A stretch of DNA of 64,000 bases, from contig NC_089220.1 of assembly GCF_963924675.1 (NCBI RefSeq), positions 168,068,761-168,132,760 on the forward strand, written 5' to 3'. This stretch comes from Phocoena phocoena (taxonomy: Eukaryota > Chordata > Mammalia > Artiodactyla > Phocoenidae). The position numbers were made by a program, and so were the translations under genes. Of this stretch, positions 46,116-56,165 are shown one piece after another. Position 1 is the stretch's first letter, and each line of letters begins with the position of its first letter. The notes under the pieces are model-generated. The model made no database searches, was not told the DNA's origin, and saw nothing but the letters and a program-made list of their open reading frames with translations.

Positions 46116-46597
46116 TGTCTCCAAACAGCACAATGACTCTGCAAAGTTAATTTCAAAAGGTCTACATTTCTAGAGAAAGAATGAATTTCTGTGCTAAATC
46201 AAGCTTTCAATTTTGTAGCTGAAATCCTGTGATGATGGTTTTAGGAGCCCTTCCCTCACGGGTCCTCATTCATTACTGCACGCATTCACCCACTCGCCAA
46301 ACAAAAACTGAGCACCCTCTGTGTATGTAGCACAATGCTAAGTGTTGTCAACAAGTATTTCCACCCTTCTACTTCACTCACATGTTTTAGACAAATCAAC
46401 TGTACTCCTTTGTTGTAAAAGGAGTTAATGACTGCTCGGACAAGGAGACTTCGGGGCATCCTTGTTTTGTGTCAAATAACTCTGCATGTGTATCTTAGAA
46501 AAAGGTGTTGACACTGTCATGGATTAATGTTGAAAGATTTGGACCCAAATGCTGGCCCATGTTCTCTGGAGGTCTGGACTACAGTCTCCATTCCGCT
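46116..46597. other. unassigned sequence
   Basis: 46275-46355 resembles a MIR/L2 tail (AAAACTGAGCACCCTCTGTG). No gene. Confidence 0.5.
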
Positions 46598-46700
46598 ACC
46601 AATTCACAGGTCACTTAAATGACCCGAGCCTTTGTTTCCTCACTTGTAAAATTAAGACATCGGACAGGGCGGTTTCTACGGTCTCTTTCATCTCTCGAAT
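46598..46700 (+). repeat. MIR SINE fragment
   Basis: AGCCTTTGTTTCCTCACTTG and TAAAATTAAGACATCGGAC, plus-strand MIR 3' half. Confidence 0.65.
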
Positions 46701-47493
46701 GGATTTGTGAGTCCTTGACAAGCAGGGCGTGGGAGTTGTTTGGTTCTACAGGCAAGCGTGCCCACGGGCCTGGGTAGTGAGGGGCCTGATGTTGAGTGGG
46801 GTGCTGTCCTGAGGGGGCAGAGGTGGAGCTGAGCTCTGAAAGGCTGCGAGGTGGGTCACTGAAGAATCTTGGAGGTGGGATCACGGTAAAGACACAAACC
46901 ACAGGTGTGGAGGATGAAAGGTAAGTTTTTCTGCTTGAAATATACCTGAGCTGAGGTTGAAGGTCAGCGAGAGAGGTGAGGGTGTCAGTTGTTGATACAC
47001 CTTAAAGTCATGAATGTTCATGATATGATTCTTCATAATAACGTGGGCCCTCTGTCTACGGACACGGTATAGAGGGAAGTCATACGGGATCCATTTGACC
47101 TTCAGCATCCCATGCTTGGCATATGAAGAGTTGTTAGCTTTCTTTTGCACATGAAACAGAGGCACAGAAGTTCTTCTATCGGCTTGTTATGATGGGGCTG
47201 AGGCTCGGCCCATATGCCTTCTGACTCCAAGATCCCTGTAATTCCACCTCACCACGTGCATGGACCAGAGTTTTAATATGCTGAAATAAGCATCTAGGAA
47301 GGGCCTATGGCTTCTGTACCCAGGGTCTCAGAATGAGCTATCTTAAACCTGGTGGGTTTCTTTGACTGTCTTCAGCAACCGGGGTTCTGATGGATGTCCC
47401 CCTGATTAAGGAAGGATACTCCACCACCCCCTTTAAAATATATCTCAGCTTATACCTCTTGTTGACGTAGACCTGCCACCCCTAGGGCTTTTT
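46701..47493. other. unassigned sequence
   Basis: No gene. Minus-strand frames at 46615-46902 and 46881-47165 have no domain. Confidence 0.5.
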
Positions 47494-48135
47494 TTCTTTG
47501 TTATTTTTATTTTATTATTTTTAAACATCTTTATTGGAGTATAATTGCTTTACAGTGGTGTGTTAGTTTCTGCTTTATAACAAAGTGAATATGTACATAT
47601 ACATATATCCCCATATCTCCTCCCTCTTGCGTCTCCCTCCCACCCTCCCTATCCCACCCCTCTAGGTGACCACAAAGCACCGAGCTGATCTCCCTGTGCT
47701 ATGCGGCTGCTTCCCACTAGCTATCTATTTTACATTTGGTAGTGTGTATATGTCCATGCCACTCTCTCACTTCGTCCCAGCTTACCCTTCCCCTCCCCGT
47801 GTCCTCAAGCCCATTCTCTAGTAGGTCTACACCTTTTTTTTTTTTTTTTGCGGTACGCGGGCCTCTCACTGTTGTGGCCTCTCCCGTTGCAGAGCACAGG
47901 CTCCGGACGCGCAGGCTCAGTGGCCATGGCTCACGGGCCCAGCCGCTCCGCGGCATGTGGGATCCTCCCGGACCGGGTCACGAACCCATGTCCCCTGCAT
48001 CGGCAGGTGGACTCTCAACCACTGCGCCACCAGGGAAGCCCCGGTCTGCATCTTTAATCCCATCCTGCCCCTAGGTTCTTCATGACCATTTTTTTTTTTT
48101 TTTTTTAGATTCCATATATATGTGATAGCATAGGG
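47494..48135 (-). mobile_element. young cetacean-type L1 3' end, split by SINE
   Basis: Minus-strand L1 3' UTR: TTATTGGAGTATAATTGCTT, GACCACAAAGCACCGAGCTG and TTCTTCATGACC, with its poly(A) as the T-rich left end. It is the inverse counterpart of 53807-54262. A CHR-2 SINE sits at 47834-48042. Note that 47734-47830 and 48043-48135 belong to the same L1 on either side. Confidence 0.85.
47834..48042 (-). mobile_element. CHR-2-type SINE inside L1
   Basis: Minus-strand full-length copy. Flanks GGTCTACACCTTT (47824-47836, running into the T tail) and GGTCTGCATCTTT (48043-48055) are the target duplication, with two differences. The right copy agrees with the intact L1 counterpart (complement of 53929-53941). 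Confidence 0.9.
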
Positions 48136-48964
48136 TTTTACACTCTCCTGACCTCTCCAGATCAGGTGGGAAAGGGCAGCCCGGGAAAAACAGGTCCGAA
48201 TTCCTTTCTTCATGTTTGTGTGCCTGTGCTTTGCAGCTTCCTGACTTCATGGCATTAGAAGAGTTCAGTTAGCATACAATTGACATCTTTTCCCTTAAAT
48301 GGCTAAGACGGGCTCCTTTTTTTAAAATAGCCTAATGAAAACAGGTGGAGACAGACTCAGAGCCTGGTGAAGCTCTCCAGGTGTTCAGGAAGCCAGGCTG
48401 GGAGCTGGAGATGTACCCAGGAGCCTCATCCAGGGCTTGGGGCTTGTCTGGTGATTCACTGTCCAGGACACACAAGGAGGTTCTGTGGGTCTGTGTTTCA
48501 GAAGGTTCTGATTCCACATCCCTAGAGTGGCAGGGATTCTGTCTGCATTCATTAGAACTTTGGGTGCCTTCAATTTAAAGTTTAATTTTTTTTTTCTTTC
48601 AAGATAAAAAGATTTCATTTTTTCTTCCCTAATTCAAGATCCTTTCTTTTTAAACCACACTAACTTTCAATATCCTAAGAAAGAATTTCCCAAGAAAATA
48701 AAAGAGAAATAAAACGAGAGAGTTTGTAATTCGTTGCTTTAAGTTTCTAAAATTTGTTAAGTTGGCTAGAGTCGCTCTTAGTTACCTTTATATTGCCAGA
48801 ATCATTGCTGAAGCCCCCAGGTACCCCAAGGGACAAAGGAAAAGGGAGCAACGTTGCTTTCTACTATGAAAAAGAGACATTTCATGCTGATGACAAGAAG
48901 GTGCAATTTTATGATATGGTTATATGGGATTTTTTGGCAAAACTAGACTTTTGGTAGCATGAAA
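48136..48964. other. unassigned sequence
   Basis: No gene; several short frames only. No repeat recognised. Confidence 0.5.
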
Positions 48965-49070
48965 GAGTTTAAAAAATTGCTGACGCCCATCAGCAGAGAT
49001 TCTGATTTATTGCTATTAGGATGGATCAGGTGATTTAAACGCACTACAGGGCTGAGAGCTACTGAGCCTG
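48965..49070 (+). mobile_element. probable MER5-type fragment
   Basis: GAGATTCTGATTTATTGCTA, then AGGTGATTTAAACGC and GAGAGCTACTGAG, resembling the 3' two thirds of MER5A/B. Strongly diverged. Confidence 0.4.
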
Positions 49071-49179
49071 TCTAGATCTTTCTGACCTGAAGGTGCTTAT
49101 TTTGTTAGGAACTCGGTGTGAAAAGGAGACAGACCAAGCCGGACATTCCTGTTCATTAAAAACTTACTGTGAATCTTAT

Positions 49180-50255
49180 GGTTTATTTTATTTTACTTTT
49201 TAGTTAATGGAAGAGTTTTAGATTTACAAAAAAAAAATTGAGCAGATAATATAGAGAATTCATATATATCCCCCTGTACAGTTTTCCCTGTTTTTAACAT
49301 CTTACGCTGGTATGGTATACTTTTTATAATTAATGAACGATATTGATACATTATAATTAACTAAAGACCATAGTTTACTCAGATTTCCTTAGTTTTTATC
49401 TAATGCTCTTTTTTTGGTCTCCGAATCCCGTCCAGGATACTGCCTTACATTTAGTCAAGGTTTTTCTCAGCTGTGACAGTTTTTTAGACCTTGCTTATTT
49501 TGGGTGGTCTTGACAGCTTGGAGGAGTACTGGGCAGATATATTGTAGGATGCCCCTCGATTGGGATTTGTGTGATGTTTTCCTTATGGTCAGCCTGGGAA
49601 TATAGGTTTTGAGGAGGAGAGCACAGAGGTAAGGTGCCATTTTCATCACATCATAGCTGGGGTACATAGTATCATTGTGGACGTTGACCTTGACTGCCTG
49701 GTTTGAGTAGCATTTGCCAGATTTTTCCACTTTGAAGTTACTTTCCCTCCACTTTCCAGACTGTAGTCTTTAGAAGGAGGTCGTGAAGCACAGCCCACAT
49801 TTAAGGAGCAGAGAGTTACGCCTCTACCTGCTTTAGGGTGAAGTATCTACATAATTTGTTTTCATGCATGAGAGATTTGTCTCTATTTCCCCCATTTATT
49901 AATTTATTCAATTGCTTGTCTATATCAGTATGGGTTTATGGGTATTTATTTTATACTCTGGATTATAATCCAATACTACTTTATTTTGTTGTTGAAATTG
50001 TCCCAGTGTTGGCCTTGGGGAGCTCTTTCACTTGACTCCTGTGTCCCTTTGACACAATCTCATCATCGTGGGCTTTTTTTTTTTTTCTTTTTCTGAGTCC
50101 TACAGATGCTCCAAGCTCATCTTGTATATTTCCGGCCCCAGTCCTCAAATCAGTCATATCTTCAAGGTGCCCTGGTCCCTTTTACTGGAGAATGGTATTA
50201 GGATCCAAGATCTGGACGCTTATAGTTTATCTTCAAAGAAATTGAAATTATATTG
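49180..50255 (+). mobile_element. ancient L1-family fragment
   Basis: A long series of landmarks (GTATGGTATACTTTTTATAA; CTTGACAGCTTGGAGGAGTA; GTTATTTTATACTCTGGATTAT; AGATGCTCCAAGCTCATCTTG; ACTGGAGAATGGTATTAGGA) matches an old L1-associated sequence common in mammalian genomes. It lacks ORF coding capacity. The orientation is uncertain. Confidence 0.6.
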
Positions 50256-50854
50256 GGTAGAAACTCTAACTTAATCAGCACGGTCTGCTAATGTCCTGCT
50301 CTGATTAACTGAATTTTTATTAACTGGAATTAAGTCATTCTCACTATGACATTTTGGAGGAGAAGATTTGTCGTTAGTTGCTCCTCAGTTTACGCACGCG
50401 TGAGTTGTGATATTTATTTGTGAAAGACACCCCCTCAAACCCGTTCAGGAAGTGGACACAAGTGAGTGTGGGTCAGTAATACTCAAGGCTCACTCTATTA
50501 TTTATTTTTAAGTTTTGTTTCTATGTGAATAAAACATACCCTTTTTCTACTCTCCTCAACTATAACTCCCAACAATGATAAAGGAGAACCACATGGAGTT
50601 CTGGGACCTTTCGGCTACAGAGCCAGAAAATTTGTGGTACTATTTTTGACACCTACCTTATATTTTAGTAAAACGTGACATCATATTAGTGTCACATGTT
50701 GCTGCTACATAGCTAGTAGAATTGTTTAACCACTTGGTCATAACTCTGTGAAAATATACACACAGACCTGAAGAAAATATACCAAAATGCTGAGTGATGT
50801 TTGGCTTTATATGACGTATGTGACTTTTTCCATTTTTAAGTGAGAAAAAGTTTC
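50256..50854. other. unassigned sequence
   Basis: No gene. A TTTTTATTAACTGGAATTAA segment could be a Tigger scrap, but it is too short to call. Confidence 0.5.
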
Positions 50855-50871
50855 AAAATTTTAAGAACCTA

Positions 50872-51085
50872 TGCAAACTATTGTATATCGGATGGATAAA
50901 CAACAAGGTCCTACTGTAGAGCATAGGGAACTATATTCAATATACTGTGCTAAACCATAATGGAAAAGAATATGAAAAAGAATGTATATTATATGTGTGT
51001 GTGTGTAACTTAATCCCTTCACTGTACAGTAGAAATTAACACAACGTTGTAAATCAATTATATTTCAATAAAATAAATTGAAAAA
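50872..51085 (+). mobile_element. L1 3' end with perfect TSD
   Basis: A 214-bp, 5'-truncated L1 3' UTR in plus orientation, with AATAAA at 51067-51072. It is flanked by a perfect 17-bp duplication (AAAATTTTAAGAACCTA at 50855-50871 and 51086-51102). An ATATGTGTGTGTGTG stretch sits at the 3' UTR microsatellite position. Confidence 0.93.
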
Positions 51086-51102
51086 AAAATTTTAAGAACC
51101 TA

Positions 51103-51415
51103 AATGTAGATATCCATGAGACCCGTGTTGGTTTCCTGCTTTCCGAGGTCCCACCCAGCTGTCCTGCCCCTTCCATCAGAATTTGCTCTCCTGGCGGCTC
51201 CTGTCTCCCGCTCTGCCCTTCATCAACCCCACAGACCTCTGCGGGGCTGGAAATTTATTGTTAACCTCAGTATAATTTAGCATTTTCAAAAAGAGGTCAT
51301 CAAATAAATTAACGAGCAGCTGGTGGAAAGTATAAAGTAAACATGTTATATCTGGCAGTTCTTGTATGACTTTTGCAGTCCGCATACCCACAGCTAGAGG
51401 AATTTATAAAGACAC
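51103..51415. other. unassigned sequence
   Basis: No gene or repeat recognised. Confidence 0.5.
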
Positions 51416-51417
51416 CA

Positions 51418-51530
51418 CCAATGATCCCCTGTGACCTTGGACAAATGACTTCACCTCTGAGCCCTTGTTTCCTTATACTGCAAAATTAAAAAGTTGAACT
51501 TGATAGGTCTCTAAAGTCATCTCCATATTT
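51418..51530 (+). repeat. MIR SINE fragment
   Basis: GTGACCTTGGACAAATGACT, then TTGTTTCCTTATACTGCAAAA, then a MIR3/MIRb-like AACTTGATAGGTCTCTAAAG end. Confidence 0.75.
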
Positions 51531-51542
51531 GACATGATACAT

Positions 51543-52795
51543 TTAGTTCCACTTGCTTATTTTTCTTCTGTTGCCTCTGCTTTTGGTGTCAGATCCTAGA
51601 AGTCATTGCCAAGATCAATACCAGAAATAGACAAGGGGGGAGAGCTTCTGCACAGCAAAGGACACAACAAATAAAATGAAAAGGCACCCTATGGAATGGA
51701 AGAAAATGTTTGCAAACTGTATAGCCGATAAGGGGTTAATATCCAAGATGTAAAAAAAACGTTTAAAATTCAATAGTAAAAAACCAAGTAACTAGATTAA
51801 AAAATGGGCAAAGAACCCGAATAGACATTTTTCAAAAAGAAAAAAAACCCATACACATGGCCAACAGGTGTATGAAAATGTGCTCAGCATCACTAATCAT
51901 CAGGGAAATGCAAATCAAATCACAATGAGTCATCACCTCATAGCTGTTTGAATGGCTATTATCAAAAAGACAAGAGATAAGTGTTGGTGAGAACGTGGAG
52001 GAAACAGAACCCTTGTACACTGCTGGTGGGAATGTAAATTGGTGCAGCCACTATGAAAAACAGTATGGAGGTTCCTCAAAAAGTTAAAAATAGAGCTACG
52101 ATAGACTCCAGCAATCCCCCCACTTCTGGATTTATATCCAAAGGAAATGAAATCACTATCTTGAAGAGATATCTGCACCCTCATGTTCTTGGCAGCGTTA
52201 TTTATTATAGCCAAGACGTGGAAACAGTTCAAGTGTTCATTGACAGATTAATGGATAAAGTTAATATAGTTGACCCTACCATCGAACAACATGGGTTTGA
52301 ACTGCATGGGTCCACTTGTACATGGACTTTTTCAGCAAATACTACAGTACTACACGATCCGAGGTTGGCTGAATCCTCGGTTGTGGAACTGTGGATACAG
52401 AGGGCTTACTGTAAAGTCACCTGAGGATTTTTAACTGCGTAGGGGTTGGAGTCCCTAACACCTGTGTCATTCAAGGGTCAACTGTTTATTATTCAGGCAT
52501 GAAAGAAGGAAATCCTGCCGTTTGTGACAACACAGACAGACCTGGAGAGTATTACGCTAAGAAAAATAAGTCAGACAGAGAAAGACAAATACTCTATGAT
52601 ATCACTTACATGTGGAATCTAAAAAAAGAAAGAGAAAACGATGTAAGGTGATGGATGTGTTAATTAAATATTGTAGGAGGCATTTCACTATGTTTACATG
52701 TATCAGACCATCACGTTGTACACTTAAATATATTGCAATTTTGTCAGTTGTATCTCAATAAAACTGGTAAAGACATAATATAGAAGAAAAATGAA
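51543..52795 (+). mobile_element. L1 with inverted 5' segment (twin-primed), split by DNA transposon
   Basis: 51626-52795 is plus-strand L1: end of ORF2 (ACAAATAAAATGAAAAGGCA; AATGTAAATTGGTGCAGCCA; CAGACAGAGAAAGACAAATA) and 3' UTR with AATAAA. The first ~80 bp (51543-51625) is L1 in the opposite orientation (TTTTGGTGTCAGATCCTAGA, TTGCCAAGATCAATACC). It corresponds to the ORF2 stretch immediately upstream of where the plus-strand part begins. That is the pattern left by twin priming. ORF2 frames are interrupted. A Tigger2/MER28-type element splits it at 52267. Confidence 0.85.
52267..52484 (+). mobile_element. Tigger2/MER28-type non-autonomous DNA transposon
   Basis: The left end reads AGTTGACCCTACCATCGAAC and the right end TTCAAGGGTCAACTG, near-inverted termini with TA at the left. 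The interior carries GGGTTTGAACTGCATGGGTC and GAACTGTGGATACAGAGGG. There is no transposase. It lies inside the L1, so the L1 was there first. Confidence 0.85.
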
Positions 52796-52799
52796 AAAA

Positions 52800-53099
52800 A
52801 AATTTCCAAGTCTAGTGATTATAACAAGCTATTTTTCTTGCTCATTTATCCCTTATTAGGGCAAATGAGCAGCTTTATCTTCCTTTGACAGAAATTTTTA
52901 AGGCAGAAGTTTTTAAAAGATTTTTGGTTTTGGGACTATATCACTGCCACTAAGACTCAGAAAAGCAACTCATTAAATATAGACCTCATTTGTGATTCAG
53001 TAACAGCTTGGGTCACAAATGAGGTGATAACCATTTCTGATAAGCCATTACTTTTTTATCAGGAACACCTATGGAACTTATCATTTAGAAAGCAATAAT
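52800..53099. other. unassigned sequence
   Basis: No gene or repeat named. Confidence 0.5.
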
Positions 53100-53215
53100 C
53101 ACACATGAATTGATAGGAGAGAACTTGGAGAGCATCTTATGCAAAGTTCTCATGGGACAGATGAGGAAACTGAAGGAGCTTGTCTAAGTTTATGCAGCTG
53201 GTTCCTGGTGGGGTC
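53100..53215 (-). repeat. MIR SINE fragment
   Basis: GGGACAGATGAGGAAACTGA and AGTTTATGCAGCTGG, reverse-complement MIR core. Confidence 0.65.
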
Positions 53216-53269
53216 CTGGTAGTCCTGGCAACTTGATGGTACACTGGACATGAAATCCAATGATGAATT

Positions 53270-53400
53270 TATAATGGACCCTAGAATGTAGGTACCACGA
53301 GGCAGAGGATACATGTTATGGTTATCACTAGATCTCTGTTGCCTAGAATATTAGTTGGCACCTTGCAAATAAATATTCAATAAGTATTTGTTAGATTATT
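53270..53400 (+). repeat. L2 3' end
   Basis: CCTAGAATGTAGGTACCACG, AGATCTCTGTTGCCTAGAAT and CAAATAAATATTCAATAAGT are the L2 3' terminus. Confidence 0.7.
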
Positions 53401-53479
53401 GACTAAACAATGATCCATGGGTGGCACTGGGAATGTCTGGGGTTTAGCAAACGTTTCTTTGTAATAGGACAGTCAACAT

Positions 53480-53760
53480 CCATCCCATTAGTGTTTCCTG
53501 AAGGCCCGATACATGTTAAGCTTTATGCCAGCTGCTGGGGCCACACCTGTGAACAGACGTGGCTTCACTCAGCCTTCATGGAGCTCGAAGTGACAGAAAA
53601 ACACAAGGTGCAGGTGGAATTACAAAAGTGACGAGTGCTATGAAGTAGGGGGACTGCCCCATGATGAAGGGATCTGACTGGTCAGGGAGGCAGAGAAGGC
53701 TTCCTTGAGGAAGAGGGTTCATCGGGGAGGAGGTGCTGCCTGCAGGATAGAGGGAGTTTC
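53480..53760 (+). repeat. probable L2-class ancient repeat
   Basis: TTTATGCCAGCTGCTGGGGC, CTTCATGGAGCTCGAAGTGA, GTGACGAGTGCTATGAAGTA, then CAGGGAGGCAGAGAAGGCTT follow the same ancient repeat as at 8725-9195. The open frame 53410-53631 lies across it and is not a gene. Confidence 0.5.
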
Positions 53761-53806
53761 CTTTCACCATGTTTGTTCACGCCGAGAGTGAAGATGACTC
53801 CTTGGA

Positions 53807-54262
53807 CCTAGAGTCTGTCCTACAGAGTGAAGTAAGTCAGAAAGAGAAAAACAAATACCGTATGCTAACACATATATATGGAATCTAAAAAAAAATGGTT
53901 CTGAAGAACCTAGGGGCAGGACAGGATTAAAGATGCAGACCTACTAGAGAATGGACTTGAGGACATGGGGAGGGGGAAGGGTAAGCTGGGACGAAGTGAG
54001 AGAGTGGCATGGACATATATACACTACCAAATGTAAAATAGATAGCTAGTGGGAAGCAGCCGCATAGCACAGGGAGATCAGCTCGGTGCTTTGTGACCAC
54101 CTAGAGGGGTGGGATAGGGAGGGTGGGAGGGAGACGCAAGAGGGAGGAGGTATGGGGATATATGTATACGTATAGCTGATTCACTTTGTGATACAGCAGA
54201 AACTAACACACCACTGTAGAGCAATTATACTCCAATAAAGATGTTAGAAAAAAACAACAAAA
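53807..54262 (+). mobile_element. young cetacean-type L1 3' end
   Basis: 5'-truncated L1 in plus orientation, starting in the last bases of ORF2 (AGTGAAGTAAGTCAGAAAGA) with a 3' UTR through CAGCTCGGTGCTTTGTGACC to AATAAA at 54234-54239 and a mixed A tail. Flanks AAGATGACTCCTTGGA (53791-53806) and AAGATGATCCTTGAAG (54263-54278) are a slightly diverged target duplication. Confidence 0.88.
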
Positions 54263-54288
54263 AAGATGATCCTTGAAGGTTTTGGGAA

Positions 54289-54340
54289 GCGTGTGTGTAT
54301 GTGTGTGTGTGTGTGTGTGTACGCGTGCGTGCACGCACGC
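54289..54340. repeat. alternating purine-pyrimidine tract, Z-DNA prone
   Basis: 52 bp without a break in strict purine-pyrimidine alternation: (GT)n, then a GC-richer part with ACGCGTGCGTGCACGCACGC. It begins 10 bp past the L1 target duplication. Confidence 0.9.
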
Positions 54341-54854
54341 CCCCACACGCAAGAGACATGATCAGAACTGACCTTTACAGAGAGTTCTCTCCTCTGTAGT
54401 ATGGTAAATAGTTTGGGCGAAAAGTCACGTGGATCAGAGCCTCAAGGTCGCTGAAATAGACATTAAAGCCCAGACAGTGGCATTGGAGACGTTCAGGAAG
54501 TCTGGGGACAGATTAGAGATGGGGGATGAGCCAAAGGGAGGGGCCCAGGATTCGTCCTTATTCCTGCCTTGAGCTGACCGGTGACTTTCGGTGCTGAATC
54601 TTCATCAAAGTAGACAGGACTGGCGGATGACCAGATTCACACACCAGGGCGGGGGTCCTAGTGAGGAGATGGGTATAGAAGATCATATAATAATGATTTA
54701 AGCGCTTCTTGAAATTTTACTCTCAAAAATTTTGGATTTGATCTTAAGGTATTATTGTGAGTTATTTTACAGAGTTACACACAACGTCTTTACATTTAGA
54801 TCAGGGTCACTGTGTACAAGGCCGAGTGATGGGTAGAGGAGGGCAGCCAGAGAG
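54341..54854. other. unassigned sequence
   Basis: No gene. 54420-54570 resembles worn L2-class sequence; not firm. Confidence 0.45.
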
Positions 54855-54950
54855 CATCCTGTTTGTTTTTGAGTTGAGGAAACTGAGGCCAGAGAGCTAC
54901 TCCGACTTCCCTCGGGGCCCCCAGCGACTTAGCCCAACTGCCTCTCAATT
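54855..54950 (-). repeat. MIR SINE fragment
   Basis: GAGTTGAGGAAACTGAGGCC, AGAGAGCTACTCCGAC: reverse-complement MIR. Confidence 0.6.
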
Positions 54951-55538
54951 TCCTTATTCTCATTGCTCACAGTTTTCTTGTTTTGTTTTGTTTTTAACAT
55001 TCCATTGAGTTGAGTTCAGGTTTGGGAAAATCCTATGAAGAAAAGCAAGAAGATTCCTCTTCCCCTGATTTTTACTGGGCATCCTTAAGCCTCCCTGGGG
55101 AACCGAAAGTTTGATGAGAATCCTTTCATGCCAACCCACCAGCTCTCTTTGGGGCCATAAGACTTTAACTAGAAACCAATATTTTATCTCATGTTTCAGA
55201 CCCACACTCCAGAAATGTCTCATGTCAGCATGTGACCTCCAGGCTGGGACTCTGAAACACATTTTTTTTTTTTTTTGCTGTGGAGGAACACTTAGAAATG
55301 TTCTATTTTGCTAGCAATATTTTGCTGGTATTGTGGAAGTATAACTATGGTCTAGAATTCTTTAAAATATTTGACTTTACGATATTTGCATTTTGATCCT
55401 AGTAAAATTATTCTGCTAAAAAGACATATGTATCTTCCTCTCTGGCTCTGCCTAATGTGGCAGTGTGTGGGAAGCAGAGACGTAATTCAGTGGAAAATGT
55501 GTTTACTGCCCCAATCTTTGAAATAATTCATATTTATC
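54951..55538. other. unassigned sequence
   Basis: A 14-base T-run starts at 55262. No gene or repeat named. Confidence 0.5.
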
Positions 55539-55554
55539 AAAAATTATAACAGTA

Positions 55555-55754
55555 GGGCTTCCCTGGTGGCGCAGTGGTTGAGAGTCTGCCTGCCGATGCA
55601 GGGGACACGGGTTCGTGCCCCGGTCCGGGAAGATCCCACGTGCCGCGGAGCGGCTGGGCCCGTGAGCCATGGCCACTGAGCCTGCGCGTCCGGAGCCTGT
55701 GCTCCGCAACGGGAGAGGCCACAACAGTGAGAGACCCGTGTACCGCAAAAAAAA
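55555..55754 (+). mobile_element. CHR-2-type SINE, intact Pol III boxes
   Basis: Full-length plus-strand copy. An A-box-like TGGCGCAGTGG lies at 55567-55577 and a B-box-like GGTTCGTGCCC at 55610-55620. The A tail is ~12 bases. It is flanked by a perfect 16-bp duplication, AAAAATTATAACAGTA, at 55539-55554 and 55755-55770. Clean flanks and little divergence suggest a fairly recent insertion. Confidence 0.95.
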
Positions 55755-55875
55755 AAAAATTATAACAGTAAATTATTATTCTATTCTTTCCCTTACTAGT
55801 ACATATTAAACCCACAGAGTCAAGCCATGATATGGCTAAGCTGATTATTTTGAAGATTACGGATTGGTCCACTTT

Positions 55876-55911
55876 GATTATTCACCTATAGATTATTCAC
55901 CTATAGATTAT
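55876..55911. repeat. 15-bp tandem repeat, 2.4 copies
   Basis: GATTATTCACCTATA occurs twice in perfect tandem, then GATTAT. Confidence 0.9.
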
Positions 55912-55939
55912 CTTAACCACTGCGTCACCAGGGAAGTCC
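55912..55939 (-). mobile_element. CHR SINE 5' remnant
   Basis: AACCACTGCGTCACCAGGG followed by AAGTCCC is only the extreme 5' head of a CHR SINE on the minus strand, ~27 bp. The rest is lost. It abuts an L1 3' end at 55940. Confidence 0.7.
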
Positions 55940-56165
55940 CATGACTTGATGTTTTGATATGCGTATCCACTGTGAAACAATCATCTCAGCCAAGCTAATT
56001 ATCATATTCATCACCGCACAGAGTTACCATTGCTTTAATCTACCTTCTTAGCAAATGTCAAGTATACAATACAGTCTTGTGAACTATAGTTACCACACTG
56101 TGTGCATTTATATCTCTAGAATTATTCATCTTGCATAACTGAAACTTTGTACTCTTTGGCCAAAA
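55940..56165 (-). mobile_element. old L1 3' end (L1MA/MB-like)
   Basis: TGACTTGATGTTTTGATATG, TAGCAAATGTCAAGTATACA and ATTCATCTTGCATAACTGAA read on the minus strand are the L1MA/MB-type 3' terminus. Confidence 0.75.

Noticed and set aside
48500..48580. Possible MER5/MER20 fragment
   Set aside because: Only a few short words agree; too weak to annotate.
53410..53631. Open frame resembling a small protein
   Set aside because: It spans an ancient L2-class repeat; the sequence similarity between loci is repeat-derived.
55610..55620. tRNA gene suggested by A- and B-box-like motifs
   Set aside because: These are the tRNA-derived promoter parts of the SINE; no cloverleaf with paired acceptor stem follows.
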